A DNA stretch of 64,000 nt. It comes from Gammaproteobacteria bacterium (GTDB lineage: Bacteria; Pseudomonadota; Gammaproteobacteria; JAIEPX01). Under the pieces are notes generated by a model, which saw only the letters and a list, made by a program, of their open reading frames with translations, was not told the DNA's origin and made no database searches. The stretch lies in contig JAIEPX010000007.1 in assembly GCA_019748175.1 (NCBI GenBank), positions 25,921-89,920 on the forward strand, written 5' to 3'. Of this stretch, positions 17,669 to 26,498 are shown piece by piece. Position 1 is the first letter of the stretch, and every line of letters begins with the position of its first letter. The position numbers and the translations under genes are program-made.

Positions 17669-18988
17669 TTAATCAACTACCTCTTTTATCAGCTTTGACA
17701 ACTCACTCACAGCATAAAGCGGAACATTCAACAACTTTGCATCATATGCAATATTGCGCAAAGAGGTACGAACTGAAATCGGAGGTGAATATTCTTCGAT
17801 GTAAACTTGAAGGCTTTTTTTCTTGGTAGACTGCCCTGATTTGACTTCTAAAGGTAACGGAATACCGTCGATATCGACAACAAAATCAACTTCAGCTTTG
17901 CCTTCGCTGGTCCAGTAGAAAAGCTGATGCTCAAGAAACGTTGTTAGCGCTTGAGCAATGTAATTTTCTGTAAGAGCACCTTTATATTCAACAAAAAGGT
18001 TATTTCCCTCTAACAGAACTTTGGAATTAAGTTGACTCATCGCACCTAGCAATCCCACGTCGAGTAAATAAGTTTTAAATACTTCATGATTGAAGTAGCT
18101 TTTTAGCGGAATACCCGGCTTTGAGATGTTGTAGCATTTTGTGATGAGATCAGCATCCACTAACCACTGAATTGCAGTTTCATATTCACGTGCCCTGGCG
18201 CTTTCTTTTATCACCGAGTAAATAAATTTTTTGTTTTCTTTTGCAAGCTGCGATGGAATAGTGTCCCAAACGATGGAGATTTTTGCGGCTTCTGCAGGTG
18301 TTGCATGCTTTGCGAAATCGAGCTCATAGGTTCGTAAGATATCTTTCTGAATTTGCCGTACTTCTTCAAAGTCTTTTGTTTGAATATATTTTGCAACCGC
18401 TTCTGGCATTCCACCGACAAACATGTATGTTTTTAAAGCCTCTATTAAATCATTATGAAAGACTTCGGGAATTTTTTCTTTGACGTTAATTTCACCCAAT
18501 AATTTTATCCACCCAGTTTTATCAATGGCTCGCAGATATTCTTCAAATGAAAGTGGGTGCAGCTGTCGCATAGTGACTTTTCCAACGGGAAATCCTTTTT
18601 TTCCTTTTAATTTCACACCCAATAATGAACCTGCCGCTGCGAGATGATATTCGGGCGCATCTTCACAAAAATATTTCAGCGACGCCAATGCACCATCACA
18701 GTCTTGAATTTCATCGAAGCAAATCAAACTATTGTCTGGTGTAATTTGCGCTTGAAAATAGATTCCCAATTTCTCCAATATTGTTTTGGCACCAATGTTG
18801 CCTTCAAATAAAGAGCATGCGTCAGGGTTTTCGTTGAAGTTTAAATAATAGAAATGCTCATACTCTTCTTTCCCCAGTTTTTTTAACAGGTAGGTTTTAC
18901 CCACCTGGCGAGCCCCTTCTAGCATCAAGGGCTTTCGGCCTTCTGAATGTTTCCAAGCAACGAGTTTCTTATAAAGTATGCGTTCCAT
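17669..18988 (-). CDS. AAA (AAA_14) ATPase with DUF4143 domain, first copy
   Basis: 439 residues. Walker A at 25-32 (GARQVGKT), Walker B LICFDEIQDC, a sensor-like AAAGSLLG and a C-terminal DUF4143 domain including a PD-(D/E)XK-like core (YWTSEGKAEVDFVVDIDGIPLPLEVKSG). The family is common in bacteria and archaea; function is not settled. The conserved E-V-D-F-V/E-V-K residues fit a nuclease-like fold. A paralog is at 21947 and a fragment of another at 33115. A three-copy 32-bp repeat lies upstream at 19025. This gene is probably self-contained. Confidence 0.88.
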   Translation of the reverse strand: MERILYKKLVAWKHSEGRKPLMLEGARQVGKTYLLKKLGKEEYEHFYYLNFNENPDACSLFEGNIGAKTILEKLGIYFQAQITPDNSLICFDEIQDCDGALASLKYFCEDAPEYHLAAAGSLLGVKLKGKKGFPVGKVTMRQLHPLSFEEYLRAIDKTGWIKLLGEINVKEKIPEVFHNDLIEALKTYMFVGGMPEAVAKYIQTKDFEEVRQIQKDILRTYELDFAKHATPAEAAKISIVWDTIPSQLAKENKKFIYSVIKESARAREYETAIQWLVDADLITKCYNISKPGIPLKSYFNHEVFKTYLLDVGLLGAMSQLNSKVLLEGNNLFVEYKGALTENYIAQALTTFLEHQLFYWTSEGKAEVDFVVDIDGIPLPLEVKSGQSTKKKSLQVYIEEYSPPISVRTSLRNIAYDAKLLNVPLYAVSELSKLIKEVVD

Positions 18989-19024
18989 GGTACTTACAAT
19001 AGCAGAGCGCCTTCAATTTATCAA

Positions 19025-19120
19025 GTTATTCGTTCCGATTTCGTGATAAATATCACGTTATTCGTTCCAATAATGTGATATTTACCACGTTATTGGTTCC
19101 AATTCCGTGATATCGACGAA
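19025..19120. repeat. Three tandem 32-bp repeats upstream of the first DUF4143 ATPase
   Basis: Units begin at 19025, 19057 and 19089, each with GTTATTCGTTCC or GTTATTGGTTCC, then a GTGATA block. Unit one contains the inverted repeat CGTGATA-AA-TATCACG. The array lies 37 bp upstream of the ATPase start at 18988 and ends about 210 bp before rplY. Operators for the ATPase are the simplest reading. The rest of 18989-19332 holds the rplY leader, with a weak hairpin CTAGCCA/TGGCTAG near 19195. Confidence 0.7.
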
Positions 19121-19332
19121 GAAATGCGCGTTTCAGGGCGATCGGGAATAGGGAACCGGAAGGGGTATTTTAGGGATGGCGTTAGAGGCGTCTGACTAGC
19201 CATAAATTCTCCATTTCTGGCTAGTATTTTCACTAAAATGCCGCTACAATGTCCGGCTTTTGTATAACTAAGCGGATATGCGACCGGTCTAAGGCGCTGA
19301 AACCGCGCAGTATTCGTAGTGGAGTAAAGAAT

Positions 19333-20049
19333 ATGGCCAATTTATTTGACTTAACTGTGGCAAGCCGGAATACCTTTGGTAAGGCTGCAAACCGTCGTAC
19401 GCGCCGATTAGAGGACACGGTACCTGCAATTATCTATGGCGGTAAAGAAGAGCCAGTGGCAATTTCTTTATCTCACAATTTGGTCATTCGCGCCCTGGAA
19501 AACGAAGCGTTTTTCTCGCATATCTTGACATTGAACATCGATGGCAAGAAGAAACAACAAGTGATCGTTAAAGATATTCAACGCCATCCTGGCCGTCCAC
19601 GCATCACACACATGGACTTCTTACGCGTAAGCGCTGACGTAAAACTCACCATGAGCGTTCCATTACATTTCATGAACGAAGAAAAAGCTCCCGGCGTACT
19701 AGCTGGTGGTGTTGTGAATCACCACATGGGTGAACTTGAAATTCGTTGTTTGCCAGCTGACCTACCTGAATTCATCGAAATAGACTTGGCCAACTTAGAG
19801 TTGGATGGCGTTATTCACTTAACGCACATTAAAGTACCTAAAGGTGTCGAAGTTATGCTACTCGCTCATGGCTCAGATCAAGCTCATGACCATGCAGTAG
19901 TGAGTATTCATATTCCTAAAGTTGTGGAAGAACCTGAAGAAGGTGCTCCAGCTGAAGGAGCTGAAGGGGCCGAAGCCGCTGGCGAAGAAGGTGCTGAATC
20001 TAAAGCTGCGGGCGAAGGTGGTGAAGAAGCCGAATCTTCTGAGAAATAG
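19333..20049 (+). CDS. rplY: 50S ribosomal protein L25/general stress protein Ctc
   Basis: 238 residues in the long (CTC/TL5) form. The N-terminal 5S rRNA-binding L25 domain (about 1-95: ANLFDLTVASRNTFGKAANRRTRR) is followed by the beta-rich TL5 domain and an acidic Ala/Glu/Gly tail of about 40 residues. The start ATG at 19333 follows GGAGTAAAGAAT. The stop TAG overlaps the GTG of pth by one base, so the two are coupled. rplY-pth-ychF is a conserved order. Confidence 0.95.
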   Translation: MANLFDLTVASRNTFGKAANRRTRRLEDTVPAIIYGGKEEPVAISLSHNLVIRALENEAFFSHILTLNIDGKKKQQVIVKDIQRHPGRPRITHMDFLRVSADVKLTMSVPLHFMNEEKAPGVLAGGVVNHHMGELEIRCLPADLPEFIEIDLANLELDGVIHLTHIKVPKGVEVMLLAHGSDQAHDHAVVSIHIPKVVEEPEEGAPAEGAEGAEAAGEEGAESKAAGEGGEEAESSEK

Positions 20050-20639
20050 TGGCACCGCCTATCAGACTAATCGTGGGCTTGGGCAATCCAGGCCCGAAAT
20101 ATGCCGAGACGCGCCACAATGTTGGCGCTTGGCTAGTTGAAGAATTAACTCGCCAACATCACCTTAACCTACGTTCCGATAATAAATTCCACGGCAGTAT
20201 TGGCAATATTAAAATCTCTGAACATGAATGCTGGCTTTTAATTCCATCTACCTACATGAATCTCAGTGGAACATCCGTTCAAGCGATGGCTAGTTATTAT
20301 AAAATTCCACCAGAAGAAATTTTAATTGTTCATGATGAATTAGATTTTCCGGCGGGCCAAGTACGCTTTAAACAACATGGCGGACATGGTGGGCATAACG
20401 GACTACGCGATATTATTGCAAAATTACACAGCCCAGCTTTTCATAGACTTCGATTGGGCATAGATCACCCGGGTGATCGAAATGAAGTCGTTAATTATGT
20501 GCTTAAACCACCTCGCAATGAAGAACATACTGCAATCATGTCTGCAATTCGTAGCGCACTTGAAGTGCTGCCTACTTTTATTTCTGGGGATCATCAAAAA
20601 GCCATTCGAGAATTGCATTCAAATGCAATTGATGTATAA
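20049..20639 (+). CDS. pth: Peptidyl-tRNA hydrolase
   Basis: 196 residues. It recycles peptidyl-tRNAs released prematurely from ribosomes. The active-site region is GLGNPGPKYAETRHNVG (Asn and catalytic His), with HDELDFPAG and GGHGGHNGLRDI later. The GTG start overlaps the rplY stop. Length and motifs match the bacterial family throughout. Confidence 0.96.
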   Translation: MAPPIRLIVGLGNPGPKYAETRHNVGAWLVEELTRQHHLNLRSDNKFHGSIGNIKISEHECWLLIPSTYMNLSGTSVQAMASYYKIPPEEILIVHDELDFPAGQVRFKQHGGHGGHNGLRDIIAKLHSPAFHRLRLGIDHPGDRNEVVNYVLKPPRNEEHTAIMSAIRSALEVLPTFISGDHQKAIRELHSNAIDV

Positions 20640-20667
20640 CTGATCAATTTTTTTGTGAGTAAAGATT

Positions 20668-21759
20668 ATGGGATTTAAATGTGGCATTGTTGGACTTCCC
20701 AACGTTGGAAAATCAACATTATTTAATGCATTAACTGAAGCGAGCGTTCAAGCTGCAAATTTTCCTTTTTGCACGATTGACCCTCATGTCGGCATTGTTC
20801 CGATGCCTGATCTACGTCTTGATAAATTAGCGGATATTGTAAAACCACAAAATATTGTCCCTACATCAATGACATTTGTTGACATTGCCGGACTTGTAAA
20901 GGGCGCGTCTAAAGGGGAAGGATTGGGCAATAAATTTCTGGCCAATATTCGTGAAACACAAGCGATTGCTCATGTCGTTCGCTGTTTTGAAAGCGGTGAT
21001 ATTATCCACGTTGCAGGTAAAGTTGACCCTACAAATGATATCGAAGTGATTAACACTGAACTTGCATTGGCCGATTTAGAAACGATTTCAAATGCACTTC
21101 TTAAAGTCAGCAAAACAGCAAGATCGGGCGATAAAGTCGCAAAAGCACAACTAGAGCTTTTTGAAAAAGTTAAACTTCATCTTGATGCAGGCAATCCTGT
21201 GCGAACAATGGATTTAGATACAAATGCGGTGGAATTGTTGCAACCATTTCAATTAATTACTCTCAAACCCGTTCTTTATATTGCAAATGTTGATGAGCAC
21301 GGTTTTGAAAATAATCCGTTGTTAACTGTCGTTGAAGAAATTGCAGCGCGAGAAAAAGCGAGCGTTATTCCCATTTGCGCAGAACTTGAGGCCCAATTAG
21401 TGGCCCTTTCCCCTTCCGAGAAAAAAGAATATCTACACGAGCTCGGCTGGGAAGAGCCTGGATTAAATCGAGTGATTCGTGCTGGTTACGACCTGCTCGG
21501 TTTACAAACGTATTTTACCGCTGGCGTAAAAGAAGTGCGCGCATGGACGGTGAATATCGGTGCAACGGCTCCACAAGCGGCCGCTGTGATTCATACTGAT
21601 TTCCAAAAAGGCTTCATCCGTGCAGAAGTGATTGCATATGATGACTTCATTAATTACAAAGGTGAACAAGGCGCGAAAGAAGCCGGAAAATTGCGCGTTG
21701 AAGGTAAAGAATACATCGTCAAAGACGGCGATGTGATGCACTTCCGCTTTAACGTTTAA
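20668..21759 (+). CDS. ychF: Redox-responsive ATPase/GTPase YchF (OLA1 family)
   Basis: 363 residues, the same length as E. coli YchF. G1 loop [10 protein letters not shown]3 [12 protein letters not shown], the altered G4 NVDE (giving ATP preference in this family), and a C-terminal TGS domain ending HFRFNV. It binds ribosomes and affects stress responses and translation. It lies 28 bases after pth, in the standard order. Confidence 0.95.
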   Translation: MGFKCGIVGLPNVGKSTLFNALTEASVQAANFPFCTIDPHVGIVPMPDLRLDKLADIVKPQNIVPTSMTFVDIAGLVKGASKGEGLGNKFLANIRETQAIAHVVRCFESGDIIHVAGKVDPTNDIEVINTELALADLETISNALLKVSKTARSGDKVAKAQLELFEKVKLHLDAGNPVRTMDLDTNAVELLQPFQLITLKPVLYIANVDEHGFENNPLLTVVEEIAAREKASVIPICAELEAQLVALSPSEKKEYLHELGWEEPGLNRVIRAGYDLLGLQTYFTAGVKEVRAWTVNIGATAPQAAAVIHTDFQKGFIRAEVIAYDDFINYKGEQGAKEAGKLRVEGKEYIVKDGDVMHFRFNV

Positions 21760-21832
21760 GCTGGGTGCCCTCTCAGATATAGCTCTAATTTAGACCTCTT
21801 TTCGAAAAATTCTCGGGTTTTTCGTCGTTCTT

Positions 21833-21924
21833 GACATAAAGTGGGAGCACAAAGTGTACTGCCCGTTCATTTTGTGGTACCACTTTATGTACAAATTAGA
21901 CATTTAGTGGTCGCACTTTTTGTA
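21833..21924. promoter_or_regulatory. Three copies of an 18-bp motif before the second DUF4143 ATPase
   Basis: GTGGTACCACTTTATGTA at 21874-21891, GTGGTCGCACTTTTTGTA at 21907-21924, and the inverted GTGCTCCCACTTTATGTC at 21833-21850. The direct copies start 33 bp apart. The last copy ends 22 bases before the ATPase ATG, overlapping any promoter there, so autoregulatory operators are plausible. Confidence 0.6.
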
Positions 21925-21946
21925 TCAATGAGCTATACTATACCAC

Positions 21947-23287
21947 ATGGATAGACTAATCTTACAGAAACTACGTAATTGGAGGGACGACCCTAAACGT
22001 AAGCCTCTTATCATAAAAGGGCCTCGTCAAGTCGGTAAAACCTACATATTGAATGAGTTTGGTAAACGATATTTTGATACATACCATTATTTTAATTTTG
22101 AGAAAGAGCCGGGCTTAGGTGAGGTGTTTGGAGTCGATCTGGACCCCAAACGGATTGTTCAAGAGTTAAGCTTGAAGCAGCGTAAGAAAATTGATTATAC
22201 GAAAGACCTCATTATATTTGATGAAATACAGGCCTGCCCAAAAGCACTCACAAGCCTAAAATATTTCTGCGAAGACCTCCCTGGAACATATCTGTGCTGT
22301 GCTGGCTCATTATTAGGTATTCACCTTGGGCCAGTGTCTTACCCGGTTGGTAAAGTTGACCACCTCTCAATGCATCCTATGTCATTTTTAGAATTCATGA
22401 TGGCAACAGGAAGTGAGCTGTATGTAGAGCTATTAAATAATCTCACCATATCTAGTCAAATTCCAACTGTAGCTCATCAACATCTGTGGGAATGCTTAAA
22501 GCATTATTTTATCGTGGGTGGATTACCAGAAGTCGTCAACACTTATAAAGAAAATAGCAAAGACTTATTCACCGCTTTCAATTTAGCTAGAGAAAAACAA
22601 AGTGATCTTATAACAGGGTATTTTTCTGACATCGCGAAACACTCTGGGAAAATTAATGCAATGCATATTAACCGAGTTTGGCAATCAATTCCGGAGCAAC
22701 TAGGCCTCTCGCAGGATGGATCTGCGAAAAAATATAAGTTCAAAGATGTTATACCAGGCATTGATCGTTTCAGTAAAATGTCAGGAGCAATTGATTGGCT
22801 AGAATCAGCTGATTTAATAATCAAAGTAACTATTGCACACCAAAGTCAATTACCTTTACGATCCTACACAAAAGAAAATACTTTTAAACTATTTATTTTT
22901 GACGTTGGGATATTAGGAGCCCTATCAAATCTTCCACCGTCAACAATAATGGATTATAATTACGGATCTTATAAAGGATACTTTGCCGAAAACTTCGCCG
23001 CACAAGCATTCAGCTACTCAAGCACAGACCAGATATTTAGCTGGAATGAAGGGAAATCAGAGATAGAGTTTCTAAGACAAATTGATGGCCATATTATCCC
23101 AGTAGAAGTGAAATCAGGATGGGTTACTCAAGCAAAAAGCCTTCGCGTTTACAATGATAAATACCAACCAAATTACAGAGTAATCATGAGCGGGAAGACT
23201 TTGACCATTGATAACAACACAAATGTTCACAATTATCCTTTGTACCTGGCCGCTCAATTTCCTTTAAAAGATATTATTGAACAATAG
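21947..23287 (+). CDS. AAA (AAA_14) ATPase with DUF4143 domain, second copy
   Basis: 446 residues, paralogous to the protein at 17669 and similar along its length. Walker A at 25-32 (GPRQVGKT), Walker B LIIFDEIQAC, CAGSLLGIHLG, and a C-terminal nuclease-like segment with SEIEFLRQIDGHIIPVEVKSG. All the residues that define the family are present, so it looks functional. It follows ychF without being part of that operon: 187 bases with three operator-like motifs separate them. The two ATPases differ enough that recent duplication is unlikely; separate acquisition is possible. Confidence 0.88.
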   Translation: MDRLILQKLRNWRDDPKRKPLIIKGPRQVGKTYILNEFGKRYFDTYHYFNFEKEPGLGEVFGVDLDPKRIVQELSLKQRKKIDYTKDLIIFDEIQACPKALTSLKYFCEDLPGTYLCCAGSLLGIHLGPVSYPVGKVDHLSMHPMSFLEFMMATGSELYVELLNNLTISSQIPTVAHQHLWECLKHYFIVGGLPEVVNTYKENSKDLFTAFNLAREKQSDLITGYFSDIAKHSGKINAMHINRVWQSIPEQLGLSQDGSAKKYKFKDVIPGIDRFSKMSGAIDWLESADLIIKVTIAHQSQLPLRSYTKENTFKLFIFDVGILGALSNLPPSTIMDYNYGSYKGYFAENFAAQAFSYSSTDQIFSWNEGKSEIEFLRQIDGHIIPVEVKSGWVTQAKSLRVYNDKYQPNYRVIMSGKTLTIDNNTNVHNYPLYLAAQFPLKDIIEQ

Positions 23288-23306
23288 ATGACACAATATC
23301 CTATTT

Positions 23307-23957
23307 TTAACTCTCATCGCGCTTGAACTCATTGTAAATATTTTGAAAATTTTTAAACCTATCTTTTGTGTCAGGATTATTATGAATATGATCAATATAA
23401 ACTTTGTTTATTTCATAATAAAATTTTACTGAGTCCTTAAATAAACTTTTTATTTCATTTTTCTGATCTATTTCACCTTTTGAATAAATAAAACCCAACG
23501 TATCAAAAAACTCTATGAGCGAGAGTATATATATAAACTTGGATTCATACTCTTTAATTTTTACTTCTGTATCTGGTTTTGAAATCTTATATATCTCTTT
23601 AGAAGCCATTTTCACGGCGTCTTTATATAAAGCTTTATTGCTCATGAAAAATACCCTATAGAATCTTTGAAAATATTCATCGATTAATTTTCTTGCTTTT
23701 ATAATTTCAACTGTATGCCAAAGCTGATCCAACTTTAGCATATGATCACCCAAATTTATTTTGGCTATTTTATTTAATTGATTATATGCAATATAAGCAA
23801 TAGCCATGGTTGCGATCATAGTCAAAACAGTTGCAATCATAGTCAAAAATGCTATCAACTGAGAATACTCTCCCTCATATTGAAATAAGCTGAACAACAA
23901 AATAGTCAACGCCATTATAAGAACGATGATAATAATATTTCTAGCATTAAATCCCAT
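23307..23957 (-). CDS. Two-helix membrane protein, unknown
   Basis: 216 residues. Two membrane helices at about 7-25 and 33-58 (IIIIVLIMALTILLFSLF and a Thr/Met/Ala-rich second helix) are followed by a long, charged, helical cytoplasmic part (DQLWHTVEIIKARKLIDEYFQRFYRVFF). The layout resembles DUF4760-like membrane proteins, which are of unknown function, but I cannot confirm membership. It converges on the ATPase gene, with 19 bases between stops. Confidence 0.55.
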   Translation of the reverse strand: MGFNARNIIIIVLIMALTILLFSLFQYEGEYSQLIAFLTMIATVLTMIATMAIAYIAYNQLNKIAKINLGDHMLKLDQLWHTVEIIKARKLIDEYFQRFYRVFFMSNKALYKDAVKMASKEIYKISKPDTEVKIKEYESKFIYILSLIEFFDTLGFIYSKGEIDQKNEIKSLFKDSVKFYYEINKVYIDHIHNNPDTKDRFKNFQNIYNEFKRDES

Positions 23958-24070
23958 TTAACACCTCATATTAAAGAGAGAAATCACACTCACTATAAAG
24001 TATAGCACATTAATAAATTAGAGGTGTTTGAAAGAACCATATATTGATAAATGCTAGTGACAAGATAACT

Positions 24071-24480
24071 TTAAAATACAGTGGGAAGAGTTAATGTAGT
24101 TTCTTTCTCCAAGTCAATAACAGCATCAGTTCAAAGAGGCAAAGGCCGATTAAAATCACCATCCCCAAAATTATCAGAATGCAAAATTGGAATATTAATT
24201 CCGTTTTCCTCTAAGAGACTGAGAAATCTTTCGAACAATATTGGTTTAACGATTGCAAAACGATCATGATCGAGTTTGGAATCTAAAAAACTGCATAAAA
24301 TAATGTCTTTTGCATCTTAAATGTCCCACTACGAATTAATTCCATCAACATTGTTTCGATGCGGCCTGGTCTTTGAGGTTGATCTTCGATTAAAACAATT
24401 TTAGCTTTTCCATATAGGGCGGTTTTTTTGTTCCCATGTGAGCGACAAGAATATTCAAGCATCAGTTAATTCACATGCCC
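24071..24480 (-). pseudogene. Decayed LD-carboxypeptidase-like (S66) gene, C-terminal part
   Basis: Reading the minus strand in pieces gives peptides typical of the C-terminal half of S66 peptidases (LD-carboxypeptidase, MccF): KIVLIEDQPQRPGRIETMLM then ELIRSGTF, and after a frame change RFAIVKPILFERFLSLLEE, NIPILHSDNFGDGDFNRPLP and TDAVIDLEKETTLTLP before TAA. At least one frameshift and an internal stop break the frame, and the usual Gly-His of the catalytic region reads Gly-Asp. The upstream end is not recognisable. These enzymes cleave murein tetrapeptides or microcin C. The rest of 23958-24633 holds nothing convincing. Confidence 0.6.
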
Positions 24481-24633
24481 AAAAATCCAAGAATGATTAT
24501 TTTCTTAATTTCTTGCACCGTCAAGCCTTGAAGAATAGGAAAATTAAAGATATAATTCCTTTCAAGCAATCAGGCACATGATAAGATTTTTAATATTCTA
24601 TTCAATATTTTTTAGCTTAACCAGGAATGCACT

Positions 24634-25335
24634 GTGAATACTCTTTCCCAGATTAAAAAAACCTTATCTAATTTAGCTCAAGAATCGAGCACAAATAATA
24701 CTGTTTTTTTTAAAACCGATCCCGGTGGGTACGCTGAAAACGATCAATTTATTGGTGTAAGCGTTCCTGATTTACGAAAAATTGCAAAAGATTTTTCTGA
24801 CGCTTCTCTGTACGAGATAAGCAAATTACTAAAATCGAAAATTAATGAAGAGCGTTTATTGGCCCTGATTCTACTTGTTAATCAATACCAGAAATCTGAT
24901 AAAAATGCGCGGGCTGAACGTTTTCAATTTTATCTAGATCACTTAAAACATGTTAATAATTGGAACCTTGTTGATAGCTCCGCTCATTTGATTATTGGCG
25001 CTCATATATTAAATGATGACAAAAAACTTTTACTGACGCTGGGCAAATCAAAAGAAATGTGGGAACGAAGAATTGCAATTGTTTCGACGTGGTATTTTAT
25101 TCGAAAAAATCAACTTGAATGGACGTTTAAGATTGCTCTTCTTTTGTTAAAAGATGAGCATGATTTAATTCATAAAGCAGTTGGCTGGATGTTACGCGAA
25201 GCGGGTAAAAAAAACGAAGTCATGCTGATTGAATTTCTTGATCAACATGCCACTAAAATGCCTAGAACTATGCTGCGATATTCTATTGAGAAATTTCCAG
25301 ACACGAAAAGAAAATATTATTTATCATTGAAGTAA
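24634..25335 (+). CDS. DNA alkylation repair protein, AlkD-like
   Basis: 233 residues of HEAT-like helical repeats. AlkD family hallmarks are FIGVSVPDLRKIAK, NNWNLVDSSAHLIIG and MWERRIAIVSTWYFIRK, with GWMLREAGK near the end. AlkD-type glycosylases remove positively charged bases such as 3-methyladenine and 7-methylguanine without flipping the base. The GTG start follows CAGGAA. It is monocistronic and convergent with two small secreted genes. Family assignment is secure; activity is inferred. Confidence 0.85.
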   Translation: MNTLSQIKKTLSNLAQESSTNNTVFFKTDPGGYAENDQFIGVSVPDLRKIAKDFSDASLYEISKLLKSKINEERLLALILLVNQYQKSDKNARAERFQFYLDHLKHVNNWNLVDSSAHLIIGAHILNDDKKLLLTLGKSKEMWERRIAIVSTWYFIRKNQLEWTFKIALLLLKDEHDLIHKAVGWMLREAGKKNEVMLIEFLDQHATKMPRTMLRYSIEKFPDTKRKYYLSLK

Positions 25336-25363
25336 AAAACTCAGACTAAAATCCAACCAATCT

Positions 25364-25786
25364 CTATTTTTTATCAACTATTTTCCATTCGATTTCCCCT
25401 GCTCGCCCCCAAACAACAGAACTCTTTATTATATGATAGGTCGCAGTAATCCCAGGGTCGGCGTACATTAGCTTAGCGTGGATATCAGCTTTCCACAAAG
25501 TCCACACACCTTCTTGACATTTTAATTTAATATTCTTGCCACCACAACTATACGTTAATTCGATTTCAGATCCTCGAACAATAGAATCTTCCATAAGGCA
25601 CATATCAGCTTGATTAGGATTTACTTGTGCTGCAGGGGAAATAGACAACGAAACATTTTTGATATATTTATTTTCAAGTTTACAGATATTATCAGTGTCG
25701 TTTTTTATACGCACGACTACCCGCGCATTTGCCTGGCATGATATAAAAATGAGCAATAACACGAGGGTGAATTTAAATAGTTTCAT
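25364..25786 (-). CDS. Small secreted protein, tandem paralog 1
   Basis: 140 residues with a Sec signal peptide (MKLFKFTLVLLLIFISCQANA; the Cys is not in a good lipobox). The mature domain has a conserved NDTDNICKLENK, four cysteines, SCGGKNIKLKCQEG and YADPGITATYHI. The next gene is a clear paralog, about 40 per cent similar by eye. No known family recognised. The paired cysteines imply disulfides and an extracytoplasmic location. Confidence 0.65.
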   Translation of the reverse strand: MKLFKFTLVLLLIFISCQANARVVVRIKNDTDNICKLENKYIKNVSLSISPAAQVNPNQADMCLMEDSIVRGSEIELTYSCGGKNIKLKCQEGVWTLWKADIHAKLMYADPGITATYHIIKSSVVWGRAGEIEWKIVDKK

Positions 25787-25825
25787 GCTTCTCTTAACCT
25801 ATATATATTTTTGAATTTTCTTGAA

Positions 25826-26245
25826 TTAATTGTTCAAGATGTTCCAACGAATTACTCCAACTTGACCCCATAATGCCGAACCCGTCTCTAATTTATATGT
25901 GCCTGTAATTCCTGGATCAGCATATTCTAATTTGGCATTCACTGCACCTGCAGAAATAAACCATAAATCTTCTTGGCAAGTAATACTTATTTTTTTACCA
26001 CCACAATTAAAAAACAACTCGATTTCAGGGCCACGAAATCCAGAATCCATCATCCTAAAAATCCCTACATCATTCTGCGCAATTCTCACAGGGGGATAGG
26101 TATACAATAACCCGTGTTTTAACTCTTTGTTTACTAGCTTACAAATGTTATCTGTATCGTTTTCAATATATACCATCACTTCCGCAAAAGCCTGAAAGGA
26201 GATAAGAGCTAGTAAGAGCGGAGCAGAGTATTTGATTGCTTTCAT
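25826..26245 (-). CDS. Small secreted protein, tandem paralog 2
   Basis: 139 residues. A signal peptide (MKAIKYSAPLLLALISFQAFA) is followed by the same domain as its neighbour: NDTDNICKLVNKE, FNCGGKKISITCQEDLW, YADPGITGTYKL and a final WGQVGVIRW. Three of the four mature cysteines of paralog 1 are kept (the Cys at the DMCLMED position is absent). The ATG at 26245 follows AGGAATA; the frame extends 15 codons upstream without a site. Tandem duplication is evident, function unknown. Confidence 0.65.
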   Translation of the reverse strand: MKAIKYSAPLLLALISFQAFAEVMVYIENDTDNICKLVNKELKHGLLYTYPPVRIAQNDVGIFRMMDSGFRGPEIELFFNCGGKKISITCQEDLWFISAGAVNAKLEYADPGITGTYKLETGSALWGQVGVIRWNILNN

Positions 26246-26498
26246 GTTATTCCTAATAGTTAGGATAATGATGTTGGGTAAATCTGACATTTTCTGCGGC
26301 TCATGTCAAGAATTTAACAATTAGCCAGCAGCTCACACTGAACATGAGGCATGGTGGGAATACGTATTACCCGAGTTAGGTAGCAGAATCACTGTTTTTA
26401 GCCTAGAATTAATCAATCTCATGTTAGCTTGCCTAATGTTCTCTATGCACTTTTAGGTGAATAATCATGACAGAATACTGACAAGGAACCGGTCAATC

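Noticed and set aside
24081..24269. 62-codon plus-strand frame
   Set aside because: Antisense to the S66 peptidase remnant; no start signal.
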